Assembly: GCA_947259875.1 (NCBI GenBank)
Contig: CAMYNX010000088.1
Span: forward strand, 1 to 36,424
Origin: an uncultured Gammaproteobacteria bacterium
Lineage (GTDB): Bacteria; Pseudomonadota; Gammaproteobacteria; Arenicellales; JAANXG01
DNA length: 36,424 nucleotides
Direction: 5' to 3'
Part shown: positions 1 to 7,594 of the stretch, piece by piece
Numbering within the stretch: position 1 is the first letter of the stretch
How the letters are laid out: every line of letters begins with the position of its first letter
The notes under the pieces: model-generated
What the model was told of the DNA's origin: nothing
The model's input: only the letters and a program-made list of their open reading frames with translations
Database searches by the model: none
Program-made: the position numbers and the translations under genes

Positions 1-669
1 CTGGCCGATGATGCCAAGACGCCGATCTATGCGGCGGTCGACGGCAAACTTGCGGCGATACTGGCAGTGGCGGATCCGTTGAAGGAGGGCAGTGTTGCCG
101 CGATCGATGCCCTACACGAGGCGGGCATCGACGTCGCGATGATTACCGGCGATAACCAACGAACCGCCCAGGCGATTGCCGGCCAAACGGGGATCGACCG
201 GGTGCTCGCAGAAGTGTTGCCGGATCAGAAGGCCGCCGAGGTCAGACGCCTGCAGCAAGCAGGGCACAGCGTGGCTTTCGTGGGTGACGGGATTAATGAC
301 GCACCGGCGTTGGCACAGGCTGACATCGGCATTGCCATCGGCACCGGCACAGACATTGCCATCGAGGCAGGTGACGTGATTCTGATGTCCGGCGATCTGC
401 GGGGGATCGTCAACGCGGTTGCGCTGGCGAAAAAAACGCTGCGCACGATCCGGCTCAATTTTTTCTGGGCCTATGCCTACAACATCGCACTGATTCCGGT
501 CGCCGCCGGCGCGTTGTATCCGCTGATCAAGCTCCTGCTCAATCCGATGCTGGCTGCATTCGCCATGAGTATCTCGAGTTTGTTTGTGGTCACCAACAGC
601 CTGCGATTGCGTGGTTTCGTCTCGCCGTTACCGCATCGGCGGGATAATGTTGAACTATCCAACCCGTGA
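1..669 (+). CDS. copA: Cu(I)-translocating P-type ATPase, C-terminal part (5' end outside window)
   Basis: The reading frame is open from base 1, so the gene starts upstream of the window. The visible 222 residues cover the end of the P/N domain and the last two membrane helices of a CPx-type heavy-metal ATPase. Visible motifs are TGDN, the hinge [10 protein letters not shown], the M7 motif YAYNIALIP and an M8 helix with MSISS. The YN and MxxSS pair is the signature of Cu(I)/Ag(I) exporters (P1B-1) rather than Zn/Cd pumps. The protein would pump Cu(I) from cytoplasm to periplasm with ATP. It is followed on the same strand by a small exported protein and faces a copper island on the opposite strand. 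The symbol follows family usage; CopA/ActP paralogues cannot be told apart from this fragment. Confidence 0.93.
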   Translation: MADDAKTPIYAAVDGKLAAILAVADPLKEGSVAAIDALHEAGIDVAMITGDNQRTAQAIAGQTGIDRVLAEVLPDQKAAEVRRLQQAGHSVAFVGDGINDAPALAQADIGIAIGTGTDIAIEAGDVILMSGDLRGIVNAVALAKKTLRTIRLNFFWAYAYNIALIPVAAGALYPLIKLLLNPMLAAFAMSISSLFVVTNSLRLRGFVSPLPHRRDNVELSNP

Positions 670-739
670 ACACTCCAAACCATTTACCCAAACGCCGAAA
701 ACGGCTCACATAGACGAGTAGATAGCGGAAATTATTACT

Positions 740-1027
740 ATGAACAAGATGAAACCAGTCGCTGCGATGATACTGACCGCGGCATTGACCTTACCCACCC
801 TCGTACTCGCCTGCGGGGCACCTGGATCGACAACCCACGTTGGCGGGCTGATGACCGTGGATCAGGACAACAAGTCGTTTACGATCCTGGACGCGCAATC
901 CGGCAGTCCGATTTCTTTTGTTGCCGACGACGGGATTCTGGAAAACCTCGACGGCGTGAGTGGCGTCATTCAAGTCACGTTCGAACAGACTGGTGAGACA
1001 TTGCGCGCCTTGGCGGTGAGCAGGTAA
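740..1027 (+). CDS. Small exported protein downstream of copper ATPase
   Basis: This 95-residue protein has a Sec signal peptide (MNKMK, then a hydrophobic stretch to about residue 24). A single Cys follows immediately (VLACGAP). That could be a lipoprotein or cleavage site, although the match to a lipobox is imperfect. The mature part is a short beta-rich domain (GGLMTVDQDNKSFTI ... ISFVADD ... VIQVTFEQTG), whose strand pattern resembles small OB-like periplasmic metal chaperones. It lacks the Met/His set of CusF, so the function is unknown. It lies 70 bases behind the ATPase gene on the same strand and is probably co-transcribed. The ribosome binding site is weak (GCGGAAATT). Confidence 0.7.
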   Translation: MNKMKPVAAMILTAALTLPTLVLACGAPGSTTHVGGLMTVDQDNKSFTILDAQSGSPISFVADDGILENLDGVSGVIQVTFEQTGETLRALAVSR

Positions 1028-1066
1028 CGCGACTCAATCACCGGCGGCACGCCAAGCTAGCGCGGT

Positions 1067-1113
1067 CCGAAAAACCGGGGTCGGAGTCACAGACTCCGAC
1101 CCCGGTTTTTCGG
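1067..1113. repeat. Perfect palindrome, 22-bp arms, 3-nt loop (REP-like or bidirectional terminator)
   Basis: The left arm at 1067-1088 begins ccgaaaaaccggggtcgg. The right arm at 1092-1113 is its exact reverse complement, and the loop is ACA. Each arm carries an A5 or T5 run and a GGGTCGGAGTC core. The hairpin could stop transcription from both sides: the ATPase unit from the left and the minus-strand copper operon from the right. GGGTC(A/G)GAGTC palindromes are also typical of REP elements mobilised by RAYT (TnpA-REP) transposases in gammaproteobacteria. No such transposase lies in the window. Confidence 0.85.
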
Positions 1114-1162
1114 TGGGGTATCCATACGCTCAGCTTCGGCTACGCTTAGTGCAGGGTTTAAA

Positions 1163-1263
1163 GCTGTCATCCCGAGGCGTTGTGGGCCGAGGGATCTTAC
1201 CCTGTTAAAGTCGCCGCCAACATCGAACACGGTGAGATTCCTCGTTGCACTCGGAATGACAGC
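1163..1263. repeat. Inverted pair of interspersed repeats of the TCATTCCGAG...GAGGAATCT type
   Basis: The left copy (1163-1201) reads gctgtcatcccgaggcg and ends in gagggatcttacc. The right copy (1231-1263) is in reverse orientation: ggtgagattcctcgttgc and ends in tcggaatgacagc. The reverse complement of the right copy is a diverged version of the left one, so the unit could fold into a long imperfect hairpin. This motif is scattered in many bacterial genomes, where it is often mistranslated as CHSECNEESH. No coding function is implied. Confidence 0.8.
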
Positions 1264-1398
1264 AAGCAATCGACACAACCAACAGCAGGCCGGATTCTTC
1301 TATCAGGTGCCAGCTCATGCTTAGCTCTTGGCTAGAAACACATAATCTCGGAATGACATGAATTGTTGGCACTGCGTTTTTGTGGGATGGTATTGCTC

Positions 1399-1629
1399 TT
1401 AGCCCTTCTTTTCGCCGCCCTGGTGCAATATGCGGGCCTCTGGTATCGGTGGGCAGGGCACGGTGCCGTAGGAGCAGAACACGCAACAGTCACCCGGCTT
1501 GGGTTTCAGTAGCGTCCCGCAGCCGGCACAATCGTAATAATACTGACAGGCGTCGGTGGCCATGGTCTCGGCCGCGCGGTGACCGCATGCCGGGCAGGTG
1601 ATTTCGGAAATCAGCTGAATAGTTGTCAT
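1399..1629 (-). CDS. GDCCVxC-domain small cysteine-rich protein
   Basis: The protein has 76 residues. It opens with MTTIQLISEITCPACGH, has a middle YYDCAGCG, and carries the family signature GDCCVFCSYGTVPCPP. That gives CPAC, CAGC and DCCVFC groups, likely a zinc-ribbon plus an extra thiol site. Some family members carry selenocysteine in the signature; here Cys is encoded. The start at 1629 is chosen because family members begin with M(S/T)TI. An ATG 15 bases upstream adds an unrelated MCPSN. It is the last gene of the long minus-strand copper operon. Family members often sit in mercury or copper resistance islands; no activity is established. Confidence 0.85.
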   Translation of the reverse strand: MTTIQLISEITCPACGHRAAETMATDACQYYYDCAGCGTLLKPKPGDCCVFCSYGTVPCPPIPEARILHQGGEKKG

Positions 1630-1656
1630 ATTACTTGGACACACGCGGCAATTGGT

Positions 1657-2340
1657 CTAACGAAGGCGATGCGTGGTGACCGCACTTCTGGCGATGATCC
1701 ATAGACTCGAAGTCATTAGCACATAGCCGACGGCGTAAAGGCTCCACGAAAATTCGCCGGGCCGATAACCGCGAAACGCTTCCTCTCCCCCGGGCAACAG
1801 TGGAACAGCTGGCAACAGAAAAGCCGCCAGCGCCATGGCAGTTCCAATCAGAAACAGTACGGTTGTGGTTGGCGTAAACCGTATGTCGCGCCCGCGTTGG
1901 GTCATTAACAATGTCCAACCGCCCCAGATGACGAAAAGCAGTGCAATCAACACTGGGGTCAGCCACGGACCAAACCAGGGCCAGGGGATGAGAAACAATA
2001 CGTCCCATTCCAGCCAACTGGACGGCCATCCGATCAACAGCTTGAGCCACACGTAGTAGAAAATATCCCACAGACCAAATACGTAGACGAATGCCGCAAA
2101 TACGGCGGTGAAACGCCTTGCCGCCAGCAATGCGACCGCGAGGATCATCACCACCGTTGCCACCTCCCGCCCTAGCTCGATGAGAAGGTCACGGTGCGAC
2201 ATGAGATTGAGCGGAAAGATGGCGAGTGGATGATCGGGGTAATAGATGCTTCGCAAATGAATAACCAGCACCGCTTCGACATTCGCCATGGCGACCGCAA
2301 ACAGGGTCAACCATACGATAGATCTGTTAGCCGCAAACAT
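1657..2340 (-). CDS. Polytopic membrane protein, unknown function
   Basis: The start is set at the ATG that precedes MFAANRSIVWL, giving 227 residues. The frame stays open another 43 codons upstream, but that part overlaps the preceding gene and is not hydrophobic. About six membrane segments are visible: near residues 8-28, 55-75, 78-100, 120-145, 160-180 and 200-220. A Trp-rich stretch (WPSSWLEWDVLFLIPWPWFGPW) lies in the middle. No family signature was recognised. It lies 27 bases before the GDCCVxC gene and 40 bases after a small hypothetical gene, so it is part of the same operon. Confidence 0.75.
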   Translation of the reverse strand: MFAANRSIVWLTLFAVAMANVEAVLVIHLRSIYYPDHPLAIFPLNLMSHRDLLIELGREVATVVMILAVALLAARRFTAVFAAFVYVFGLWDIFYYVWLKLLIGWPSSWLEWDVLFLIPWPWFGPWLTPVLIALLFVIWGGWTLLMTQRGRDIRFTPTTTVLFLIGTAMALAAFLLPAVPLLPGGEEAFRGYRPGEFSWSLYAVGYVLMTSSLWIIARSAVTTHRLR

Positions 2341-2380
2341 GGCCCGTGATGTTAACAAAAGCGGTGGCGACGAATGAGCT

Positions 2381-2638
2381 TTATTGATCGCCGCCTGGTT
2401 TCGTGCTTCGATCGAAAAACGACAATTCCCAGCGATCGGAACCGACATCGTAGCGCAATATATAGACATGCCCGTCGTCGCCTTGCACTTTGAAGTAGCG
2501 GTGTTTGGGATCCAGCCATCGATCCTGGACGTGGGCCACTTCGATCACGCGCTCGCCGAGAAAAAACCGGCGTGGTGTTTCCTCGCTGCGATGACCAGCA
2601 TCACATTCGACGCGAAGCTCGAGGCTGGAACTTGTCAT
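2381..2638 (-). CDS. Small conserved hypothetical protein
   Basis: An 85-residue soluble protein beginning MTSSSLELRVECDAGHRSEE, with a later segment VYILRYDVGSDRWELSFF. It has one Cys-x-x-x-His (CDAGH), several aromatic residues, no signal peptide and no membrane segment. The shape suggests a small beta-rich domain. It sits between the tailed cytochrome c and the membrane protein, in the same direction. The start was set at the second ATG because homologous-looking proteins lack the extra ten residues; this choice is uncertain. Function unknown. Confidence 0.65.
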   Translation of the reverse strand: MTSSSLELRVECDAGHRSEETPRRFFLGERVIEVAHVQDRWLDPKHRYFKVQGDDGHVYILRYDVGSDRWELSFFDRSTKPGGDQ

Positions 2639-2723
2639 CGGTTGAACACCGATGTCTGGAATTTGCACCGGTTCTCAGCCATGCGTTGCGTTGCCCGCCG
2701 GACTGCAAGCGTACGATAGAAGT

Positions 2724-3182
2724 TTACATGCACGACATGTGTTTTGGACCTTGGCATTCCAGCGCACGCGCACTCCATAGGCTTTTCATATACGCAACGA
2801 TGTCGAGAGCGTCTTGCATGCTCAGCACGCTCTTCCATGCGGGCATGCGCTGCGTACGCTGCGATCCCTCCAAGGTAACCCGGGCCAAGGCTTCGTCGCT
2901 GTGATGCCAGGCGTGTTGCGAATCGTCCAGCGCCGGGGCGCTGACGTAGCCCGGAAGTCTGAGACTAGGGGGTATGGAAGGTTCGCCGACGCCGTTCGTA
3001 CCGTGACAGGATTGACAATACTGGTCATAGAGCTTTTGTCCCCGTTTGGCCGCTTCAGGATCGGGCGGTTTCCCAGTCTCCGCGGCGGTGTGCCCGGCAA
3101 CCAAGGAAAACAGCACAGCGAGAACGAGAACATACATTTGTTTTGGTATGTGCATTACAGAGTCAAAATGATGAGTGCTCAT
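2724..3182 (-). CDS. Periplasmic cytochrome c with C-terminal Cys/His/Met tail
   Basis: This 152-residue protein has a signal peptide (about residues 10-34, MYVLVLAVLFSLVAGHTAA). One heme-c motif CQSCH lies near residue 57. A distal Met (RMPAWKSVLS) and the closing helix DALDIVAYMKSLW make it a class I monoheme cytochrome. The sequence runs past the normal fold end into ALECQGPKHMSCM, a tail with two Cys, one His and two Met that could bind copper. It follows the rhodanese gene by 27 bases. AAGG nine bases upstream supports the start at 3182. Its likely role is electron transfer or copper binding in the periplasm; the partner is not shown by the sequence. Confidence 0.9.
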   Translation of the reverse strand: MSTHHFDSVMHIPKQMYVLVLAVLFSLVAGHTAAETGKPPDPEAAKRGQKLYDQYCQSCHGTNGVGEPSIPPSLRLPGYVSAPALDDSQHAWHHSDEALARVTLEGSQRTQRMPAWKSVLSMQDALDIVAYMKSLWSARALECQGPKHMSCM

Positions 3183-3209
3183 GGTGGCTGCCTTCGGGTA
3201 AATTGTGGG

Positions 3210-4133
3210 TCAAGGTTGCGGACCAAGCTGCAGCGGCGCACGCTGGTCGCGCGCATATTCGGCCATCGATCCATCGAACACGCGAACATTGTCGTAACCG
3301 AGGCTGCGCAGCGTGAGATAAGCCTGCGACGCACGATGGCCGGTCTGGCAATAGGTAATAATCGGCTGGTCTTTTTTTTCGACGCCGACGTTGGCAAGGC
3401 TTTTTTGCAACTGATCGGCGGTTTTTGCGCGAAATCCATTGTCGAATGCCACCGCCCCATCCCACGGCCACCACTTGGCGCCGGGGATGTGGCCGGTGCG
3501 TTGTTTACTCCTGGGTTCACCTTGATATTCCTCCCTGGTCCGCACGTCGAGCAGCACCGCCGTGGCATCCTTGCCTGCTGATTTTACCGCCTCTAACGAG
3601 GCTTCGTTTTGACGTCTGTCGCTAGCCTTGGGGCTATAGTGAACTAATTTTGGTTTTGCCGGTGTCGCTACCACCTTTCGGCCGTCGAGAATCCACTGCA
3701 CCAGACCGCCATCTAGAACCGACACCTTTGCGTGCCCGATGCGCTCCAACTCCCAGAATAGGCGGCCAGCCTGCAGGCCACCGATGTCATCATAGATGAC
3801 AACGTGGGACTCAGCGTTGATGCCCAGCGCACCGAGGATCTTGAACAGGCGTTCATCGTCCACTCTGAGCATCACTCCATCCCGGCGCCGTTGAATGATC
3901 GCTTGATAGGGAAGATAAACCGCACCGGGAAGATGAAATCGCTGGTATTGGGTTCCGTCTGCAGCCATGTCAATCAGCACCACCGACGGATTGTCGATGT
4001 GCTTGCTGACCCAGTCTGCATCCACGAAAACAGGCTCGGCGGCGGATGTTTGCCACACAAGTGTCATGCACAGCAATGCAAGAACACGTAACAATAAGTT
4101 TGTTTTTGCGGTAATACCTTTCAATATCATCAT
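3210..4133 (-). CDS. Periplasmic two-domain rhodanese (sulfurtransferase)
   Basis: The 307-residue protein has an N-terminal signal peptide ending about residue 32 (WQTSAAEPVFV). Two rhodanese domains follow. The N-terminal domain (about 40-160) is inactive-looking, with DIGGLQAGR where a Cys loop would be. The C-terminal domain (about 185-300) has the active-site loop CQTGHRAS, and LDVRTREEYQG is conserved. It would transfer sulfane sulfur, for example from thiosulfate to a thiol acceptor, in the periplasm. The ribosome binding site AGGAG lies six bases before the ATG. It sits between two cytochrome c genes in a copper operon, which suggests a role in copper/sulfur chemistry rather than general cyanide detoxification (inference). 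Confidence 0.93.
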   Translation of the reverse strand: MMILKGITAKTNLLLRVLALLCMTLVWQTSAAEPVFVDADWVSKHIDNPSVVLIDMAADGTQYQRFHLPGAVYLPYQAIIQRRRDGVMLRVDDERLFKILGALGINAESHVVIYDDIGGLQAGRLFWELERIGHAKVSVLDGGLVQWILDGRKVVATPAKPKLVHYSPKASDRRQNEASLEAVKSAGKDATAVLLDVRTREEYQGEPRSKQRTGHIPGAKWWPWDGAVAFDNGFRAKTADQLQKSLANVGVEKKDQPIITYCQTGHRASQAYLTLRSLGYDNVRVFDGSMAEYARDQRAPLQLGPQP

Positions 4134-4187
4134 GACCGCTCCTTGTGCCGTCAGTATCGTCGTTGTTTAGCTATCAGGGCGCGGCCT

Positions 4188-4760
4188 TTATTTGTGGCCA
4201 TGCTTGGGGTCCTGCATATGTCCAGCGTCATGATGTTTATCATCGTGGTGTCCGTCATCATGGCCATGGCCTTGCGCCTTCTCTGCGCTGGCAAACTGCT
4301 TGATGTAGTTGACGACGTCCCAGATGTCGTTCTCCGACAATGCTCCCTTCCAGGGCGGCATGGCGCCGCGCCCTTCCGCGATCTTCCACGCCAAGTCACC
4401 ATCGGGATGTCGCGGTGCCATTACCTTGAGATTGGCGGCCGGTGGTTTCAGCGCCGTACCCGCGGGTCCGTCGCCTTCGCCCGTGGCGCCATGGCAACTC
4501 GCGCAGTTTGTTTGGTAGATCTGTTTCCCGTGTTCAACGGATTGCTCACTGGCTGAGACCGGATTGACGCGTTTTGACGCTTCCATGGGTGCCGCCCAGT
4601 GTGCTTTCTGGTGATGATGGCCGGCAGGATGCTCGCCGCCGGCCAGCGCAGTGGTGCCAGCCGCGCCAACCCCCAGCAATCCCGATATCGCGATCGTTGT
4701 TAGCACATGGCGGACACGGGAATCCGTGAATTTTCTTTGCATGAATCGATGTGTGTTCAT
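4188..4760 (-). CDS. Periplasmic cytochrome c with His-rich tail
   Basis: The 190-residue protein has a signal peptide to about residue 40 (TTALAGGEHPAG). A short His cluster (HPAGHHHQKAHW) and a class I cytochrome c domain with CASCH and the distal Met in GRGAMPPWKG follow. The fold ends in IWDVVNYIKQFAS. A hydrophilic tail then has about a dozen His (GHGHDDGHHDDKHHDAGH...HGHK) and probably binds Cu or Zn. The ATG at 4760 is preferred: AGGAACAGAG stands before it, while the ATG 21 bases upstream has no ribosome binding site. It lies just after the multicopper oxidase gene and may be its electron acceptor (inference). Confidence 0.92.
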   Translation of the reverse strand: MNTHRFMQRKFTDSRVRHVLTTIAISGLLGVGAAGTTALAGGEHPAGHHHQKAHWAAPMEASKRVNPVSASEQSVEHGKQIYQTNCASCHGATGEGDGPAGTALKPPAANLKVMAPRHPDGDLAWKIAEGRGAMPPWKGALSENDIWDVVNYIKQFASAEKAQGHGHDDGHHDDKHHDAGHMQDPKHGHK

Positions 4761-4809
4761 ACTCTCTGTTCCTGTTTGCATATGAGAACGATCCAGTGAT
4801 CGCTAATTA

Positions 4810-6144
4810 TTAAGCAATGCCGTCACGACGCAGCTCTTCCGGTGCCGCGCGATCGGCGACGGTCCCTTGCGGATTCGAATACCAGCCGGGATCGTCGTAG
4901 CTGGTGAGGTTTTCGCGCACCTTCAATACCGTGAACATGCCGCCGACCGTCGACTTGCTGAACTGAAGTTGCACCGGCGCCATGGGGGCGCTGTTTTTCG
5001 GCATCGGCATGCGCATATAGGCCATATCGCCCATGCCACCCTGGCCCATGGTCATATAACCCGGCAGTAGAGAGCGCACCTTGCTGTCCAGCTCGCCGGG
5101 TTCCATGCCGACCATATTCGGTAATCCGTGTCCCATCTGGGTCATGATGTGGTGGGTCATGTGGCAGTGCATGATCCAGTCCCCCGGGGCGTCGGCGATC
5201 AATTCGATATCCCGGGTCTGCCCCGTGGCGACCAGGGCGGTGGTCTCGGGCCACTGGGCCGCTACCGGGATCCGCTCACCGTCGGTAGCGGTGATCTTGA
5301 ACCGGTAGCCATGCAGATGGATTGGATGATGATCCATCGCCGACAGGTTTCCAATGCGAATGCGGACTCGTTCGTTCAGTTTCGCTACCAGGGGCTCGGT
5401 GCTCGGAAACGATTTGCCGTTGATGGTGAGGACATTGAAGTCCGTCATCTCATTGGGGTCCGGCCGCGACGTTCCGGGCTCGACACGGAACTCGTTGAGC
5501 ATTAACGTGAAGTCGCGATCGACGATGTCGTCGTCGGTGGGGTTCCGTGGATGAATGATGAGTGACCCCGTCAGTCCCATACCCTCTTGGGTCATGGTGT
5601 CGTAGTGCGAGTGGTACATGAACGTCCCATATTGACGAATGGTCCACTCGTACTTGTACGTCTCTCCAGGCGGGATCGGACGCTGGGTCACGCCGCTGAC
5701 GCCGTCCATCCCATTGGGCAGAAAGATGCCATGCCAGTGAACACTGGTGGGTACCGATAGTTTATTGGTTACGTAAACGCGTATGCGTTCGCCTTCCACC
5801 GCCTCGATGACCGTGCCGCTCTGGCGCCCGTTATATCCCCACACCGTCGCCTTGAGTCCGGGTGCAAACTCATGTTCGAACTCTTCGGCGATGAGATGGA
5901 ATACCTTGACGCCGTCCACAATCTTGAACGGCAGTGCGGCGCCGTTGGGCACCACCACCGGGCGGTAGTCCCGGCCCGGTTGGCCAGGCGGCAGCGGCTC
6001 GACGTTCATCGGGCCACCGCTGTAGGATTTCTCCCAACGGGTTTGTGATTCGCCGGCGTGCGCGGTATTTACCGATTGCACCAATGCCGCGCCGCCTGCG
6101 GCCGCGGCTCCGGTCATCAGGAAATGACGTCGTGAGTACTTCAT
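4810..6144 (-). CDS. Periplasmic multicopper oxidase, Tat-exported
   Basis: The 444-residue protein begins MKYSRRHFLMTGAAAAGG, a twin-arginine signal. All four copper-ligand segments are present: HWHG (136-139), YHSHYD (177-182), HPIHLHG (273-279) and HCHMTHHIMTQM (326-337). They supply the type 1 site (His273, Cys327, His332, Met337) and the trinuclear T2/T3 centre. A Met-rich stretch (about 345-390, e.g. GYMTMGQGGMGDMAYMRMPM) resembles the Met-rich segments of CopA/CueO-type cuprous oxidases. Strong ribosome binding site AGGAGG. The gene starts two bases after the TolC-like gene stop, so translation is probably coupled. Expected role: oxidation of periplasmic Cu(I). The CopA name used for Pseudomonas oxidases is avoided because it clashes with the ATPase. 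Confidence 0.95.
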   Translation of the reverse strand: MKYSRRHFLMTGAAAAGGAALVQSVNTAHAGESQTRWEKSYSGGPMNVEPLPPGQPGRDYRPVVVPNGAALPFKIVDGVKVFHLIAEEFEHEFAPGLKATVWGYNGRQSGTVIEAVEGERIRVYVTNKLSVPTSVHWHGIFLPNGMDGVSGVTQRPIPPGETYKYEWTIRQYGTFMYHSHYDTMTQEGMGLTGSLIIHPRNPTDDDIVDRDFTLMLNEFRVEPGTSRPDPNEMTDFNVLTINGKSFPSTEPLVAKLNERVRIRIGNLSAMDHHPIHLHGYRFKITATDGERIPVAAQWPETTALVATGQTRDIELIADAPGDWIMHCHMTHHIMTQMGHGLPNMVGMEPGELDSKVRSLLPGYMTMGQGGMGDMAYMRMPMPKNSAPMAPVQLQFSKSTVGGMFTVLKVRENLTSYDDPGWYSNPQGTVADRAAPEELRRDGIA

Positions 6145-6146
6145 GT

Positions 6147-7577
6147 TTAATGTCCTCCTGCGCCGCCAGCGGCGCTCAACGATGCGGCAGAAGCGGAGGC
6201 AGCCATACCGGTACCCCCCTGACTCATTCTGCCATGTAGGATTTGGTCGAGCTGATTGCGGGCGATCCAATAATCGCGCAGATTATCGATGTAGCGCCGG
6301 CCCAGTTTCACTTGCCGTTCTTGCACCTGCAGTAATCGAAATACGCCCACCTGCATGGCGTTGTATTCGAGCAATGTGCCGTTCACGATACGCTGACTTA
6401 GCGGCAACAATACCTTTTCCACGTGTTGCGTTTGCGCACGTGCCATTTTTACCGACTCTCGGGCCATGCGCGCCGCAGAACGGATCTCTATTGCCTTGGC
6501 GAGATATTGTTGCTGCGCGCGGCGCAATTCAGCGCGGCCGCCCGCCAGGCGGGCTTGCCCCACATCGAATATCGGTATTTCTATACCGAAACCGATGCCG
6601 TCTTCATACTCGCCGTCGTCGCGTTCCAGGACATAACCAAGATCCAGTTCCGGCACCAGACGCGTGTTGGTGTCCAAGCCTAGTCTGGTTGCGATCGCCG
6701 CTAGTTTTTGACGGGCCATCTGCAGGTCCAGACTGCGCTCGACGGCGCGGTTTTCGATTTGCCTGGTGTCGATCGGTTGCTCCGGCAGCGCCGGCAGATT
6801 GTCCGCGATCCGCCACTGGGTGTCCTGACCCCAAAAGCCCATCAGCACATTGAGCCGCTCTCGGGTTTGATTCAGTGTCAATTCCGCGGTGGCCAACAGC
6901 AGCCGCGCCTCCTGATGCAGCGCCTGCTGATTGGCAAGCCGCAGATCGGTGATGTTCCCCGCGTCATGCAGACGTTGCGCCGCATATAACGCGGCGGCAG
7001 TGGATTCAACGACCTGCTCCATCATGTCTTTGGTTTGTGCCGCTGCCTGGGCCCTGTAGAACGCTTCGCGGACCTCGGCCGCCAAGTCCAACGCCGCGGC
7101 GGTGACGCTCAATTTGGCACCCTCAAATTCGGCGCCGGCAAGTTTCTTGCGCAGTGGAATGGTGAACACGCGCAGAAAACTCAGCGACACGCCGACGTCG
7201 AAGTTGGTGATGTCCTCGTCGCGGCCATAAGTGACCTGACCGTGGAACAGTGGGTTGCTGAGTAATCCCGCTTGCACCAGATTCGCCTGCGCCACTCCCA
7301 AGTCCTCGTAGGTCGCCTGCAGGCGCGGGTTATTGAGCAACGCGACCTGCACTGCCTTTTCCGCGCTGAGCCCCTGTTGCAACATCTCGCGTATACGCTG
7401 TTCGACCGCTTGGTCCTCGGCGCCCCCGGTGTGCCAACGCACCTGGTAGCCGCCGCGTTGCTTCATCTGTTCTTGTACCTCGCTGAACCCGGCATCTTCA
7501 GGTACCGTGGCACACCCGGTGACCAGGACCGAGATAGTCAAGACTAGGGAACGATATTTGTCGATGGATATAATCAT
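6147..7577 (-). CDS. TolC-family outer membrane factor, lipoprotein
   Basis: The 476-residue protein has a lipoprotein signal (SVLVTGC, Cys22). Two repeated outer-membrane-efflux domains follow, with long coiled-coil helices, for example around 80-200 and 280-430. It resembles CusC/CzcC-type factors that form the outer-membrane duct of tripartite pumps. The C-terminus is Ala/Ser/Gly-rich and low complexity (AASASAASLSAAGGAGGH). Strong GGGAGG ribosome binding site. No RND pump or membrane-fusion gene occurs in this operon, so either its partners lie elsewhere or it serves the multicopper oxidase unit in another way. It is translationally tied to the downstream oxidase gene. Confidence 0.92.
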   Translation of the reverse strand: MIISIDKYRSLVLTISVLVTGCATVPEDAGFSEVQEQMKQRGGYQVRWHTGGAEDQAVEQRIREMLQQGLSAEKAVQVALLNNPRLQATYEDLGVAQANLVQAGLLSNPLFHGQVTYGRDEDITNFDVGVSLSFLRVFTIPLRKKLAGAEFEGAKLSVTAAALDLAAEVREAFYRAQAAAQTKDMMEQVVESTAAALYAAQRLHDAGNITDLRLANQQALHQEARLLLATAELTLNQTRERLNVLMGFWGQDTQWRIADNLPALPEQPIDTRQIENRAVERSLDLQMARQKLAAIATRLGLDTNTRLVPELDLGYVLERDDGEYEDGIGFGIEIPIFDVGQARLAGGRAELRRAQQQYLAKAIEIRSAARMARESVKMARAQTQHVEKVLLPLSQRIVNGTLLEYNAMQVGVFRLLQVQERQVKLGRRYIDNLRDYWIARNQLDQILHGRMSQGGTGMAASASAASLSAAGGAGGH

Positions 7578-7594
7578 TAGGTCCTCCCTGTCAT

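Larger units (their letters stand above)
1028..1398. other. Intergenic stretch between convergent units, filled with repeats
   Basis: No protein gene is supported here. The stretch holds a perfect long palindrome at 1067-1113 and an inverted pair of interspersed repeats at 1163-1263. A shorter fragment of the same kind lies near 1345-1362 (ctcggaatgacatg). Open frames crossing it, for example minus 1205-1486, translate the repeat rather than a gene. Confidence 0.7.

Noticed and set aside
1205-1486. Minus-strand frame with CHSECNEESH
   Set aside because: This is a translation of the interspersed repeat and its flanks, not a protein gene.
2814-3581. Plus-strand open frame of 255 codons
   Set aside because: Antisense to the tailed cytochrome c and rhodanese genes, which carry clear motifs; no family likeness.
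6143-6853. Plus-strand open frame of 236 codons
   Set aside because: It lies antisense to the TolC-like gene, which has a lipobox, a strong ribosome binding site and family motifs. The antisense product is Arg/Pro/Cys-biased.
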